Shown here in pieces: positions 1-8,432 of a stretch of DNA of 64,000 bases (within the stretch, counting starts at the first letter, position 1; each line of letters begins with the position of its first letter). The stretch comes from Thermomonospora catenispora (lineage in GTDB: Bacteria > Actinomycetota > Actinomycetes > Streptosporangiales > Streptosporangiaceae). The position numbers were made by a program, and so were the translations under genes. The stretch lies in the NCBI RefSeq assembly GCF_006363815.1, contig NZ_RRYT01000018.1, positions 1-64,000 on the forward strand, in the 5' to 3' direction. Under the pieces are notes generated by a model. The model worked only from the letters and a program-made list of their open reading frames with translations, did not search any database and was not told the DNA's origin.

Positions 1-777
1 CCGTCCCCGCCGCAGCCCGCCAAGGCCACCGCGCCGCAGGCGGTGCCGCCCGCCCCCCGGCCTCCGTCCGATCGGCCCGCACCGCCCGGCGGTCCTGAGG
101 CGGTCGCGCCTTCGGCCATGCCGCTCCCGGGGCCGCCCGCGACGCGGCGGACGGCCGGGTTCCACCGCTTCCACCTCCCCATCGGGATCTTCCTGGCGGC
201 CTACGGTCTCACCTCGCTGATCTCCTCCTTCCTGGGCTGGGACGCCCATCTGCGGGAGATGTCGGACTATCTCGGCGAGGACGCCGCCGCGCCCGCGCTG
301 ATCGCGGTCAAGGCCGTCCAGGTGCTGCTGGTGCTGGTGACCGTGATGGGCCTGCTGCGTCGGCGGGACGTGTGGTTCCTGGCCGCGTCGTGCGGATGGA
401 CGGCCGGGTTCGCGGTGTTCTGCGTGCTGGACGGGGTCGGGGGCACGATGACCGGCCTCGTCGAACACGGCGTCTACCTGGTGGGCTTCGCGTTCCTGCT
501 GTGCCTGTCGTACGCGCTGGGCGTCAAGGCGCGGGTGGCGGCGCGGCGGGCGGGGCCGGACGGCGACGAGCCCGGGCTCAGCCGCACCCAGGAGCTCGCG
601 CTGGCCGCGCTCGAGCGGTGGCAGCGGCAGTTCCAGTCCGGGCCGCAGCGGCCGGCCGGGACACCGCACCAGACGCTCCCGCAGCCGTCCCCGCCCGCCT
701 CCTCGCAGGCCGGTCAGCAGGTCGGTCAGCAGGCCGGTCAGCAGGCCTCCCCGCAGGCTCCGCCCGGTCAGCGGTAG
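1..777 (+). CDS. Four-helix integral membrane protein, 5' end outside window
   Basis: The reading frame is open from the first base, so the true start lies upstream; a GTG at 43 is only an internal candidate. The visible N-terminal part is proline-rich and disordered. It is followed by four hydrophobic segments (about 50-65, 85-105, 112-132 and 140-160 counted from the GTG at 43) and a polar Gln/Pro/Gly-rich tail. No catalytic motif is seen and I do not recognise the family. The layout of a cytoplasmic proline-rich arm, four helices and a low-complexity tail resembles small actinobacterial membrane proteins of unknown function. The tail is built partly from a 12-base tandem repeat (709-744). 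The gene ends in a 10-base convergent overlap with the maoC-like gene. Confidence 0.75.
   Translation, partial: PSPPQPAKATAPQAVPPAPRPPSDRPAPPGGPEAVAPSAMPLPGPPATRRTAGFHRFHLPIGIFLAAYGLTSLISSFLGWDAHLREMSDYLGEDAAAPALIAVKAVQVLLVLVTVMGLLRRRDVWFLAASCGWTAGFAVFCVLDGVGGTMTGLVEHGVYLVGFAFLLCLSYALGVKARVAARRAGPDGDEPGLSRTQELALAALERWQRQFQSGPQRPAGTPHQTLPQPSPPASSQAGQQVGQQAGQQASPQAPPGQR
709..744 (+). repeat. Three 12-base tandem repeat units in a coding tail
   Basis: Three consecutive 12-base units (709-720, 721-732, 733-744) read gccggtcagcag with one c-to-t change in the middle unit. They encode a Gln/Gly/Ala/Val tetrapeptide repeat near the C-terminus of the membrane protein. The unit length is a multiple of three, so copy-number change would keep the frame. 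Confidence 0.85.
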
Positions 778-1223
778 AAACGGGAGACGCTCTGCAGCAC
801 GCAGGCGGGCTTGCCGCCGCCCTCGACCTCGATGGTGCCGTCGACGGTGATCTGCACGCCGCCGCCTCCCACCTCCGCCACGTCGGCGACCTTGGCGAGG
901 AGCCGGATGCGGGAGCCGGCGGGCACCGGGGCCGGGAAGCGGACCTTGTTCAGCCCGTAGTTGACCTTGGTGGTGACGCCGTCGACCTCCAGCAGCTCGG
1001 TGAACATCGGGATGAACAGCGACAGCGTCAAAAAGCCGTGGGCGATGGTGCCGCCGAACGGTCCCTTCTCGGCCCGCTCGGGATCCACATGGATCCACTG
1101 GTGATCGTCGGTGGCGTCGGCGAAGGTGTCGATGCGGCTCTGGGGGATCTCCAGCCAGGAGCTGGCCCCCAGGTCCTTGCCGGCCAGGTCGGCGAGGTCG
1201 TCGATGTGCACGCGAGTGGTCAT
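768..1223 (-). CDS. MaoC-family (R)-specific enoyl-CoA hydratase
   Basis: This 151-residue single hot-dog-fold protein has the MaoC/NodN-type active-site region DATDDHQWIHVD (about residues 36-47) followed by GTIAHGFLTLSL. The Asp and His correspond to the hydratase dyad. The family adds water to trans-2-enoyl-CoA to give the (3R)-hydroxyacyl-CoA. The ATG at 1223 is preceded by AAGGAG five bases away and overlaps the stop of the acyl-CoA ligase by ATGA, so the two are translationally coupled. It is the last gene of the catabolic operon. With the MFE-2-like SDR upstream it would form a split version of the eukaryotic multifunctional enzyme 2. The substrate is inferred from context and is probably an aryl-propenoyl-CoA. 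Confidence 0.88.
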   Translation of the reverse strand: MTTRVHIDDLADLAGKDLGASSWLEIPQSRIDTFADATDDHQWIHVDPERAEKGPFGGTIAHGFLTLSLFIPMFTELLEVDGVTTKVNYGLNKVRFPAPVPAGSRIRLLAKVADVAEVGGGGVQITVDGTIEVEGGGKPACVLQSVSRFYR

Positions 1224-2767
1224 GGGGTCTCCTTCGCAGGGGGTTCCGCCGTGGAGCCGTAGCGGTCGCGCACCACGGACTTGAGGATCTTTCCGGCGGC
1301 GTTGCGCGGCAGCTCGTCCGTGAACACCACCGATTTGGGGATCTTGTACTTGGCCAGCCGTCCGGCCAGGGCCTCCAGCACCCGCTGCTCGGTCAGGTCC
1401 GAGCCCGGCCGGGGCACCACCACAGCCCGGCCGACCTCGCCCCAGGTCGGATCGGGCACGCCGATCACGGCGCAGTCCAGCACGTCGGGATCGGCCAGGA
1501 TCGCCTTCTCCACCTCGGCCGGGTAGATGTTCTCCCCGCCCGAGATGATCATGTCCTTGATCCGGTCGACGATGTAGGCGTAGCCGTCCTCGTCGATCCG
1601 GGCGGCGTCGCCGGTGTGGAACCAGCCGTCGGTGAACGCGCGCGCGGTCTCCTCCGGCAGGCCCCAGTAGCCGGACATCACGTGCGGGCCGTTGACGATG
1701 ACCTCGCCGGTCTCCCCCGGCGCCACGTCGGTCATGTCGGGGCCGACCACCCGCACGTCGCTGAAGAAGTGCGGCACCCCCGCCGACCCGGTCTTGGAGA
1801 CCGCGTGCTCGGCGTCCAGGAACAGCACCCCGGGCGAGGCCTCGGTCATCCCGTAGCCCTGCAGGAACGTCAGCCCCCGCTCGGCGTAGATCTCGATCAG
1901 CGCCGGGGGGACGGGCGACCCGCCGCAGGTCATCAGCCGCACCGAGGACAGGTCGGCCTCCGCCCACCGGGGCGAGCGGGCCACCTGCCAGAACATCGTC
2001 GGCACCCCGAACATGAAGGTGATCCGGTGCCGCTCGATCAGCTCCAGGGTGGCGTCCGGGTCGAACGACGGCACCAGCACGCAGCAGCCGCCCTTGAGCA
2101 GCACCGGCAGGGTGAGCATGTTCAACCCGGCGGTGTGGAACAGCGGGGCGGACACCAGCGCCACCTCGTCGGCGATCAGGTCGTGGTCGACCAGCACGTT
2201 GATCGCGTTCCAGGTGATGTTGCCGTGGCTGAGCACCGCGCCCTTGGGCCGGCCGGTGGTGCCGGAGGTGTACATGATCATGCAGGTCTCCTCCAGGGAG
2301 ACCGGCTCGTCGATCGGGTCGGCGGGCGCCCCCGCCAGCAGGTCCTCGTACCCGTGCGCGCCGGGCCGCTCCCCGGCCAGCGCGATCCGCTCCCGCACCG
2401 ACGGCGTCCCCTCCAGCCCGTCGACCAACTCGGCGTGGGAGGGGGCGTACACCAGCACGGAGGTCCCCGAGTCGGCGAGCTGGAAGGCGATCTCCGGTCC
2501 CGCCAGCCGGATGTTCAGCGGGACGAACACCGCCCCCAGCGCCCCGGCGGCGAACAGGGTCTCCAGGAAGGACGGATGGTTGGGGCCCAGGTAGGCGACC
2601 CGGTCGCCGCGACGGATCCCCAGTCCGCGCAGCGCATGCGCGAGCCGGGTGACGCGCTCGTGCAGCTCGGCGTAGGTCAGCCGGCGGTCCTCATAGACGA
2701 GGGCGGTGCGGTGCGGGGTCTTGCGCGCCCGGCGCGCGGGCCATGATCCCAGTCCTTGATTGCGCAC
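1220..2767 (-). CDS. Acyl/aryl-CoA ligase (ANL superfamily, FadD-like)
   Basis: This 515-residue AMP-forming ligase matches the family's usual length. Motifs are in order: the P-loop-like YTSGTTGRPKG (about 165-176), GYGMTEASP (about 303-311), FHTGDAARIDEDGY (about 385-398), the hinge IVDRIKDMIISGGENIYP, and the C-terminal NAAGKILK with the adenylation lysine. It activates a carboxylic acid to its CoA thioester through an acyl-AMP. The start is GTG at 2767, with AAGGAG seven bases upstream. It lies 48 bases downstream of the amidohydrolase gene and overlaps maoC by four bases. Sequence alone does not fix the substrate. The neighbouring aromatic genes favour a hydroxycinnamate or related aryl acid over a fatty acid. 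Confidence 0.9.
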   Translation of the reverse strand: MRNQGLGSWPARRARKTPHRTALVYEDRRLTYAELHERVTRLAHALRGLGIRRGDRVAYLGPNHPSFLETLFAAGALGAVFVPLNIRLAGPEIAFQLADSGTSVLVYAPSHAELVDGLEGTPSVRERIALAGERPGAHGYEDLLAGAPADPIDEPVSLEETCMIMYTSGTTGRPKGAVLSHGNITWNAINVLVDHDLIADEVALVSAPLFHTAGLNMLTLPVLLKGGCCVLVPSFDPDATLELIERHRITFMFGVPTMFWQVARSPRWAEADLSSVRLMTCGGSPVPPALIEIYAERGLTFLQGYGMTEASPGVLFLDAEHAVSKTGSAGVPHFFSDVRVVGPDMTDVAPGETGEVIVNGPHVMSGYWGLPEETARAFTDGWFHTGDAARIDEDGYAYIVDRIKDMIISGGENIYPAEVEKAILADPDVLDCAVIGVPDPTWGEVGRAVVVPRPGSDLTEQRVLEALAGRLAKYKIPKSVVFTDELPRNAAGKILKSVVRDRYGSTAEPPAKETP

Positions 2768-2815
2768 GGAACGCTCCTTCGCGATGTCGGTCGTCGGGTG
2801 TCCGGTTCCGGGGCG

Positions 2816-3700
2816 TCAGTCCTCGACCAGGCCGAGCAGCCGGGCGGCATTGCCTTTGAGGATCTTGGGGCGGACCTCGGGCTTGATCTCCAGCCGCTCG
2901 AAGTCGGCCAGCCAGCGGTCCGGGGTGATGACCGGGTAGTCCGAGCCGAACAGGACCTTGTCCTGCAGCAGGCTGTTGGCGTACCGGACCAGCTGCGGCG
3001 GGAAGTACTTGGGCGACCAGCCCGACAGGTCGATGTAGACCTGCGGCTTGTGGGTGGCGACGGCCAGCGCCTCGTCCTGCCAGGGGAACGACGGGTGCGC
3101 CAGGACGATCCGCAGCCCGGGGAAGTCCACCGCCACGTCGTCGACCAGCATCGGGTCGGAGTACTTCAGCCGGATCCCGCCGCCGCCCGGCACGCCCGCG
3201 CCGATCCCGGTCTGCCCGGTGTGGAACAGCGCGATCGCCCCGAGCTCCTCGATCGCCTCGTACAGCGGATAGGCCATCCGGTCGTTGGGGGCGAACCCCT
3301 GGATGCTGGGGTGGAACTTGAAGCCCTTCACCCCGTACCGCTCGACCAGCCGCCGGGCCTCCCGCACGCCCGCCTCGCCCTTCCAGGGGTCGATGCTGGC
3401 GAAGGGGATCAGCACGTCCGCGTGCTCGGCGCAGCTCTCGGCGACCTCCTCGTTGGAGATCCGCGGCCATCCGGTGGCGTGCTCGGCGTCCACGGTGAAC
3501 ACCACCGCGGCCATCTTCCGTTCGCGGTAGTAGGCGGCCGTCTCCGCGATGGTGGGCTGCCGGTGCCCGTGCGCCTTGAAGTACTTCTCCGAGGCGCCGA
3601 ACAGCTCCGGGCTCAGCGAGCCGTGCCCGTCCTTGCTGATCTCGGCGTGGGTGTGGACGTCGATCGCGGTCAGTTCGGCCACGTTCAGGGCGGTGCTCAT
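2816..3700 (-). CDS. Amidohydrolase-2 family TIM-barrel metal hydrolase
   Basis: This 294-residue protein carries the N-terminal metal-binding DVHTH (His16, His18), then KFHPS, FHTGQTG, LAHPSFPW and the C-terminal GSDYPV, whose Asp is the usual catalytic/metal ligand. Family members include ACMSD-type decarboxylases and C-C bond hydrolases. The start ATG at 3700 has GGAGG ten bases upstream and lies only five bases after the SDR stop, so co-translation is likely. Placed between a hydroxyacyl-CoA dehydrogenase and a CoA ligase, it is a good candidate for cleaving the beta-keto thioester to an aryl carboxylate. As I recall, a metal-dependent hydrolase occupies the same position in the Corynebacterium glutamicum phenylpropanoid (phd) cluster. 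The role is inference; the family assignment is firm. Confidence 0.88.
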   Translation of the reverse strand: MSTALNVAELTAIDVHTHAEISKDGHGSLSPELFGASEKYFKAHGHRQPTIAETAAYYRERKMAAVVFTVDAEHATGWPRISNEEVAESCAEHADVLIPFASIDPWKGEAGVREARRLVERYGVKGFKFHPSIQGFAPNDRMAYPLYEAIEELGAIALFHTGQTGIGAGVPGGGGIRLKYSDPMLVDDVAVDFPGLRIVLAHPSFPWQDEALAVATHKPQVYIDLSGWSPKYFPPQLVRYANSLLQDKVLFGSDYPVITPDRWLADFERLEIKPEVRPKILKGNAARLLGLVED

Positions 3701-3705
3701 CGCGG

Positions 3706-4629
3706 TCAGGCCTCCGGGAGGACGGGTGCGGGGATGCCGACGGACTGCGGGTTCCGGCCGACCGAGGCGGACCACACGGCCGCGATGGACTCGGGAGTCC
3801 AGCCGCCGTCGGCGTAGGCGACCGCCACCTCCTCCGGGTGCGACCACAGGGAGAGCTTGTCGCCGCCGATCCCGATGCACTGGCCGGTGACGTCGCGGGC
3901 TGCGTCCGACGCCAGGAACGGCACCAGCGCCGCGCAGTCCTCGGGCGTGCCGAACCCCTCCCCCTTGCGCAGGGCGTCGGGGAACGGCTCGCCGCGGCGG
4001 GCGGCCTCCACGAACGGGGCGAAGGCGGGGATCGTCTCGGTCATCGCGGTGGCGGCGACCGGGATGATCGCGTTGACGGTGATCTTCGCCTTGGCCAGCT
4101 CCATCGACCAGGTGCGGACCATGGCGGCGATGCCGGCCTTGGCCGCGGCGTAATTGGTCTGGCCGAAGTTGCCGCGCTGTCCGGCGGGCGAGCCGACCAT
4201 GATCAGCGAGCCGCCCTCGCCCTGCTCGCGCATCCGGCGGGCGGCCGCGCGGGCGCAGGTGAAGGTGCCGCGCAGGTGAACGTCGATGACCGCGTCGAAG
4301 TCCTCGTCGCTCATCTTCCACAGCACGCGGTCGCGGAGGATGCCGGCATTGGTGACCATGGCGTCCAGCCGGCCGTACTCGGCGACGGCCCGCTCCACCA
4401 GGCGGTCGGCGACCTCGGCGGACCCGACTGGCGCGGCCTCGGCGACGGCGGCGCCGCCCGCCTCGGTGATGGCCTTGACGGCCGCGTCGGCGGCGTCGGC
4501 GTCCACGTCGTTGACGACGACGGAGGCTCCGTGGCGGGCGAGGGCGACGGCGTAGGCCAGGCCGAGCCCGCGCCCGGCGCCGGTGACCACGGCGACCTTG
4601 CCGGTGAGATCGATAGAGGTGGCGGTCAT
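3706..4629 (-). CDS. Short-chain dehydrogenase, MFE-2-type (3R)-hydroxyacyl-CoA dehydrogenase
   Basis: This 307-residue SDR has the nucleotide-binding TGAGRGLG (about 17-24), TNAGILRDR (about 93-101), and a catalytic Ser with YAAAK. The stretch NAGILRDR...KMSDEDFD...VHLRGTF closely resembles the dehydrogenase domain of peroxisomal multifunctional enzyme 2. That similarity supports oxidation of (3R)-hydroxyacyl-CoA to 3-ketoacyl-CoA using NAD(+). It is longer than a typical FabG (about 245 residues) because of a C-terminal extension, also as in MFE-2. The ATG at 4629 has AAGGAAG upstream. It is the first enzyme gene after the transporter block, from which 362 bases separate it. It pairs functionally with the MaoC hydratase at the end of the operon. 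Confidence 0.9.
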   Translation of the reverse strand: MTATSIDLTGKVAVVTGAGRGLGLAYAVALARHGASVVVNDVDADAADAAVKAITEAGGAAVAEAAPVGSAEVADRLVERAVAEYGRLDAMVTNAGILRDRVLWKMSDEDFDAVIDVHLRGTFTCARAAARRMREQGEGGSLIMVGSPAGQRGNFGQTNYAAAKAGIAAMVRTWSMELAKAKITVNAIIPVAATAMTETIPAFAPFVEAARRGEPFPDALRKGEGFGTPEDCAALVPFLASDAARDVTGQCIGIGGDKLSLWSHPEEVAVAYADGGWTPESIAAVWSASVGRNPQSVGIPAPVLPEA

Positions 4630-4991
4630 GGATGTCGCTTCCTTTCGCATGCGGTCGGTTGCGCGGGGCCGGGTCGGCCGCGGAGGGGGCCCGCGGGAGG
4701 GGACCCGGCTATCGGGCGGTGAAGCGTCTCCCGTCCGGGCCGGTCCGGGCGGACCGGACGTCGGCCGCGGCGGGAGAGGTGCTGGTGCCCCGGCGGCCGG
4801 CGGTGATGCGGCGCCCGAGGGTGCGCGATGCGGAGGCGGACGCGCGGCGGCCGGGGCCTCGGGCATGGTCCTGGCGCGGCGGGCGGCGCCGCGGGCGGGT
4901 CCGGAAAAAGGGCGCACGAGGGTAAGGACATGGCCGATTCGCTTTCTGTGCGGTTCTTCGTACGGCTCGGTGAGGGGGTGGAAGGAGCCGG
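4630..4991. other. Gene-free spacer between transporter and enzyme genes
   Basis: I see no supported gene in these 362 very GC-rich bases; the short open frames are low-complexity Arg/Pro/Gly shadows. No convincing hairpin with a T-run follows livM. The spacer is the only large gap in an otherwise tightly packed minus-strand unit, so it may hold an internal promoter for the four enzyme genes or an attenuating structure. I could not point to specific promoter hexamers. Confidence 0.5.
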
Positions 4992-6026
4992 TCAGACCGA
5001 GGCGGGGGCCGGGGCGGGCCGTTCGGCGCCGTCGGACGCGGGGTCGTCGCCGCGGGGGCGGGCGGATCTGCGTCGTTCCCACCAGGCCGCGGCGGTGGGG
5101 ACCAGGCCGCGCGGCATGAACAGCACCACGAGCACCAGCAGCACCCCGTACACCGCGTACGACAGCACGGTCGGGGCGGCGGCCGGCATGCCCTCCATGG
5201 TCCCGATGTTGTTGAGCAGCTGGAGCAGCAGCGTGACCGCCGTGGCGCCGACCAGCGCGCCGTAGATGGTGCCGGCCCCGCCGACCACGACCATCACCAC
5301 GTACTCGAACGACAGCAGCACCGGGAAGGAGCTGGGTGCGACATAGCCGAAGTAGAAGGCGTAGACGCCGCCCGCCAACCCGGCGAACCCGGCCGAGAGG
5401 CTGAACACCGCCAGCTTGTAGCCGGCGACCGGCACGCCCGAGGACTCGGCGGCGACCTCGCTGGTGGCCAGGGCGCGCAGTCCCCGTCCGGGCCGGGACT
5501 TGACGATGTTGCGGGTGATCAGCACGGTCAGCCCCAGCACCGCCAGCGCCAGATAGGCGTACGCCACGTCGTCGGCGAACTCGTATCCGCCGATCGCCAG
5601 CCGCGGCACGCCCTGCAGGCCGATGTCGCCGCCGGTCCACTCCTGCTGGCCGACCAGGTTGAGCAGGATCAGCTGGACCGCCAAGGTGGCGAAGGCGAGC
5701 TGGTGGCCGCGCAGCCGCAGCAGCGGCACGCCGATCACCGCGGCGAGCACGGCGGCGACCAGCGGCGAGGCCGCCAGCCCCAGCCAGGTCGGCAGCTCCT
5801 CCAGGGCGATCAGCGCGGCGGTGTAACCGCCGATCATGAAGAACGCGGCCTGGCCCAGCGAGACCTGTCCGGCGTAGCCCATCAGCATCGACAGGCCGGT
5901 CACCACGCAGGCGGCCAGCACCAGCACGATGTAGACCGGCAGCTGGGTCTCCGACAGCAGCAGCGGGGCCAGCAGCGCCGCGGCGCACACCGCGGCGGCC
6001 GCCGCCCATCGGGGGGACGGTTTCAT
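4992..6026 (-). CDS. livM: Liv-type ABC importer permease, LivM-like
   Basis: This 344-residue inner-membrane permease has about nine hydrophobic segments and the LivM signature MLMGYAGQVSLGQAAFF (about 48-64). A cytoplasmic EAA-like region contains SRPGRGLRALATSEVAA. It forms the channel with the LivH partner and is driven by LivG/LivF. Transporters of this family carry branched-chain amino acids but also aromatic acids and hydroxycinnamates in many soil bacteria. The start ATG at 6026 overlaps the livH stop by ATGA and has GGAGG upstream. The C-terminal 25 residues are charged and proline-rich, which is unremarkable. It is the last transporter gene before the 362-base gap. Confidence 0.92.
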   Translation of the reverse strand: MKPSPRWAAAAAVCAAALLAPLLLSETQLPVYIVLVLAACVVTGLSMLMGYAGQVSLGQAAFFMIGGYTAALIALEELPTWLGLAASPLVAAVLAAVIGVPLLRLRGHQLAFATLAVQLILLNLVGQQEWTGGDIGLQGVPRLAIGGYEFADDVAYAYLALAVLGLTVLITRNIVKSRPGRGLRALATSEVAAESSGVPVAGYKLAVFSLSAGFAGLAGGVYAFYFGYVAPSSFPVLLSFEYVVMVVVGGAGTIYGALVGATAVTLLLQLLNNIGTMEGMPAAAPTVLSYAVYGVLLVLVVLFMPRGLVPTAAAWWERRRSARPRGDDPASDGAERPAPAPASV

Positions 6027-6886
6027 CGGGCGGCCTCCTCCTGCAGTGCGGTGCGGCGCGAGGACTGCCAGATCATGATCACCAGCATCAGCGCCAGCGC
6101 CACCACGGTCTGGTAGCTGGCCTCGTAGTACCCGGCCACCATGGTCTCGGCGACGCCGAGGGTGAGCGCGCCGATCAGCGCCAGGCCGGGCCGGTTGAGG
6201 GCGCCCAGCACCGCGGCGGCGAACCCGTTGGTGATCAGCAGGACGTCGCTGTTGTAGGAGATGGGCATCAGCGGGGTGAGCAGCACGCCGGCCGCGCCGC
6301 CCAGCATCCCGCCGAGGACGAAGGCGACCAGCCCCATCCGGGTCACGTTGATGCCGACGGCGCGGGCGGCGTACGGGTTGGCGGCGCAGGCCGACAGCGC
6401 CTTGCCCAGGTAGGTGCGGGTGAAGAAGGCCAGCAGCGCGGCGAACACCGCCGCGGTCACGCCGATCACCAGGAACGACTGCTTCTGCACGTACGCCCCG
6501 GCGATCTCCACGGTGCCGCGCAGCCCCGGGTGGGATCGAGGGTTGTCGCCCCAGATCATGATCTCCACCGCGTAGGCCGCGAATCCCAGGCCGAGCGTGG
6601 CGATCAGGGCGGACTGGGCGCTGGTGCCGGGCTTGCCGATGGCGATCAGCCCCACCAGCAGCCCGACCGCCCCGGCCACCGCCACGGCGGCGACCTCGGC
6701 CAGCCCGTGCGGCAGCCCGACGGACAGGAACGAGCCGGCGGTCAGCCCGGCGACGACGGCGAACATGCCCTGCGCGAAGTTGACCACGTGGGTCACCCGG
6801 TGAATGGTGACCAGCCCGCTGGCCAGCAACGCGAAGCCGCAGCCGACGGCCAGCCCGGAGATCAGGTATTGCAGGAAGTCGCTCAT
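6023..6886 (-). CDS. livH: Liv-type ABC importer permease, LivH-like
   Basis: This 287-residue permease has about eight hydrophobic segments and the LivH hallmarks HVVNFAQGMFA near residue 33 and an LGKALSACAANPYAARAVGI loop that contacts the ATPases. Its length matches the family. The ATG at 6886 overlaps livF by four bases. Its ribosome-binding site (AAGGAG, complement of 6895-6900) lies inside the last unit of a 12-base repeat that also encodes the LivF tail, so the repeat and the translation signal are physically the same DNA. Confidence 0.92.
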   Translation of the reverse strand: MSDFLQYLISGLAVGCGFALLASGLVTIHRVTHVVNFAQGMFAVVAGLTAGSFLSVGLPHGLAEVAAVAVAGAVGLLVGLIAIGKPGTSAQSALIATLGLGFAAYAVEIMIWGDNPRSHPGLRGTVEIAGAYVQKQSFLVIGVTAAVFAALLAFFTRTYLGKALSACAANPYAARAVGINVTRMGLVAFVLGGMLGGAAGVLLTPLMPISYNSDVLLITNGFAAAVLGALNRPGLALIGALTLGVAETMVAGYYEASYQTVVALALMLVIMIWQSSRRTALQEEAAR

Positions 6887-7656
6887 GGCGATGTCTCCTT
6901 CGCCGTCTCCTTGGCCGTCTCCTTGGCCGTCTCCTTGGCCGTCTCCATCGCGGCCTCCTTCGCCGCCGCGACGTCGCCCGCGGGACCGCCGAGGTAGGCG
7001 GCGGCGACCTCCTCGCTGGCGAGGAGGTCGGCCGCGGTCCCCTGCGCGCGGATCCGTCCCGCCTCCAGGACGTAGCCGCGGCCGCACAACTCCAGGGCGA
7101 GCCGGGCGTTCTGCTCGATGAGCAGCACCGCCAGCCCGCGTTCGCGGTTGAGGTCGCGCAGGTGCTCGGCCAGCCCGGCGGTGACCTTGGGGGCCAGGCC
7201 CAGCGACAGCTCGTCCACGACGATCACGTCGGGGTCGGCCATGAGGGCGCGGCCGAAGGCCACCATCTGCTGCTGGCCGCCGGAGAGGGTGCCGGCCCGC
7301 TGGCCGCGGACGCGGGCCAGCTCCGGCAGCACCTCGTACACCCGGGCGGTGTCGCGGGCGCCGGGGACGCGGCGCCGGCGCCACGCGCCGAGCTTGAGGT
7401 TGTCGTCGACGGTCAGGTCCGCGAACATCTGCCGCCCTTCGGGCACCAGCGCCGCCCGGCCGTTCAGGCGGACCCGTCCCCCGGCCGGGCGGACGATCCC
7501 CATCACGGCGTTGACCAGGGAGGACTTGCCCGCGCCGTTGGGGCCGATGAGGGCGACCAGCTCTCCCGCGCCGACGGTGAGGTCGACACGGTCCAGGGCG
7601 GTGGCGGTGCCGTACCGGACGACGAGGTCGCTCACCTCGATGACGGGGCCGCTCAC
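6883..7656 (-). CDS. livF: Liv-type ABC importer ATPase, LivF-like
   Basis: This 257-residue ATPase has Walker A GPNGAGKS (about 38-45), signature LSGGQQQM, Walker B VIVVDE and a switch His region. It hydrolyses ATP to drive the LivHM channel together with LivG. The start is GTG at 7656 within a GTGA overlap with livG; GGAGGG lies upstream. The C-terminus is unusual: after the normal end near AYLGG there is a 30-residue tail of ETAK repeats made by 12-base tandem units. LivF proteins normally stop at about 235 residues. The tail would be a charged, probably helical extension with no expected role in catalysis. Confidence 0.92.
   Translation of the reverse strand: MSGPVIEVSDLVVRYGTATALDRVDLTVGAGELVALIGPNGAGKSSLVNAVMGIVRPAGGRVRLNGRAALVPEGRQMFADLTVDDNLKLGAWRRRRVPGARDTARVYEVLPELARVRGQRAGTLSGGQQQMVAFGRALMADPDVIVVDELSLGLAPKVTAGLAEHLRDLNRERGLAVLLIEQNARLALELCGRGYVLEAGRIRAQGTAADLLASEEVAAAYLGGPAGDVAAAKEAAMETAKETAKETAKETAKETSP
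6893..6964 (-). repeat. Six 12-base tandem units overlapping the livF tail and livH ribosome-binding site
   Basis: On the plus strand the unit is gtctccttggcc: perfect copies lie at 6905-6916, 6917-6928 and 6929-6940. Degenerate copies lie at 6893-6904, 6941-6952 and 6953-6964. Each unit encodes four LivF residues (Glu-Thr-Ala-Lys), and most carry the complement of a Shine-Dalgarno AAGGAG. The unit nearest livH provides the actual ribosome-binding site. In-frame slippage would change the LivF tail length and the number of upstream ribosome-binding sequences without breaking either gene. Confidence 0.9.
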
Positions 7657-8432
7657 GAGACGCCCTCCCCGAGGTAGGCGCTCAGCACGGCCTCGTCGCG
7701 CCGGATCTCCTCCACGGTGCCCTCGGCGATGTGCCGGCCGAGGTCCAGCACGCTGACGCGGTCGGCGAGCCGGGACACGAACGCCACGTCGTGCTCGATG
7801 AGCATGGTGGTCAGCCCTTCCTCGCGAAGGCTCTCGATGAGCTGGGCGAGCGCTTCGCGTTCGGCGGCGCGCAGCCCGGAGGCGGGCTCGTCCAGCAGCA
7901 GCAGCCGGGGCCTGGCGCACAGCGCGCGGGCCACCTGCAGGGACCGCTGCTGGCCGAGCGGGAGGGCGTCGGCGGTCCGGTGCGCCCAATCCCGCAGCCC
8001 CACCCGGTCGAGGGCGGCCAGCGCGTCGGCCTCGATGCGGGCCTCCTCCTCGCGATGGCGGGGCAGCCGCAGCGCGGCGGACAGGAAGCCGTGCCGGGTG
8101 CGGGCGTGCGCGCCGACCATCACGTTCTCCAGGACGGTCATCCCGCCGAACAGCCGGGCGCCCTGGAAGACGATCGCGATGCCCAGGCGGGCCCGGGCGT
8201 GCGGGGTGAGCCGGTCGATGCGCCTGCGCTCCCCCTCCGGGCCGTAGGACACCGTGCCCGAGTCGGGCAGCAGATGGCCGCTGATCAGGTTGAACAGGGT
8301 GGACTTGCCCGCGCCGTTGGGGCCGATCACGGCGCGGGTCTCGCCCTCGGCCACGGTCAGGCTGACGTCGCGGACGGCGTACACGCCGCCGAACGCCCGG
8401 CTGACCGAGTCGATCTGCAGCATCGGGCTCAC
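7653..8432 (-). CDS. livG: Liv-type ABC importer ATPase, LivG-like
   Basis: This 259-residue ATPase has Walker A GPNGAGKSTLFN (about 37-48), a Q-loop in IVFQGARLF, a signature degenerated to PLGQQRSLQVARAL instead of LSGGQ, Walker B LLLLDEPASGL and H-loop LIEHDV. It is paired with LivF. GTG at 8432 is chosen because it makes a GTGA overlap with the binding-protein stop, as at every other junction of this operon. An ATG three codons later (8423), with GGAG ten bases before it, is the alternative. The signature motif reads LPLGQQ rather than LSxGQQ, a modest deviation also seen in LivG homologues. Confidence 0.9.
   Translation of the reverse strand: MSPMLQIDSVSRAFGGVYAVRDVSLTVAEGETRAVIGPNGAGKSTLFNLISGHLLPDSGTVSYGPEGERRRIDRLTPHARARLGIAIVFQGARLFGGMTVLENVMVGAHARTRHGFLSAALRLPRHREEEARIEADALAALDRVGLRDWAHRTADALPLGQQRSLQVARALCARPRLLLLDEPASGLRAAEREALAQLIESLREEGLTTMLIEHDVAFVSRLADRVSVLDLGRHIAEGTVEEIRRDEAVLSAYLGEGVS

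Noticed and set aside
4630-4991. Small protein genes in the gap between livM and the SDR gene
   Set aside because: The frames on both strands are Arg/Pro/Gly low-complexity, without ribosome-binding sites or recognisable motifs.
6893-6964. CRISPR-like array in the livF/livH region
   Set aside because: The repeat unit is 12 bases with no spacers and lies in coding sequence; it is a simple tandem repeat.
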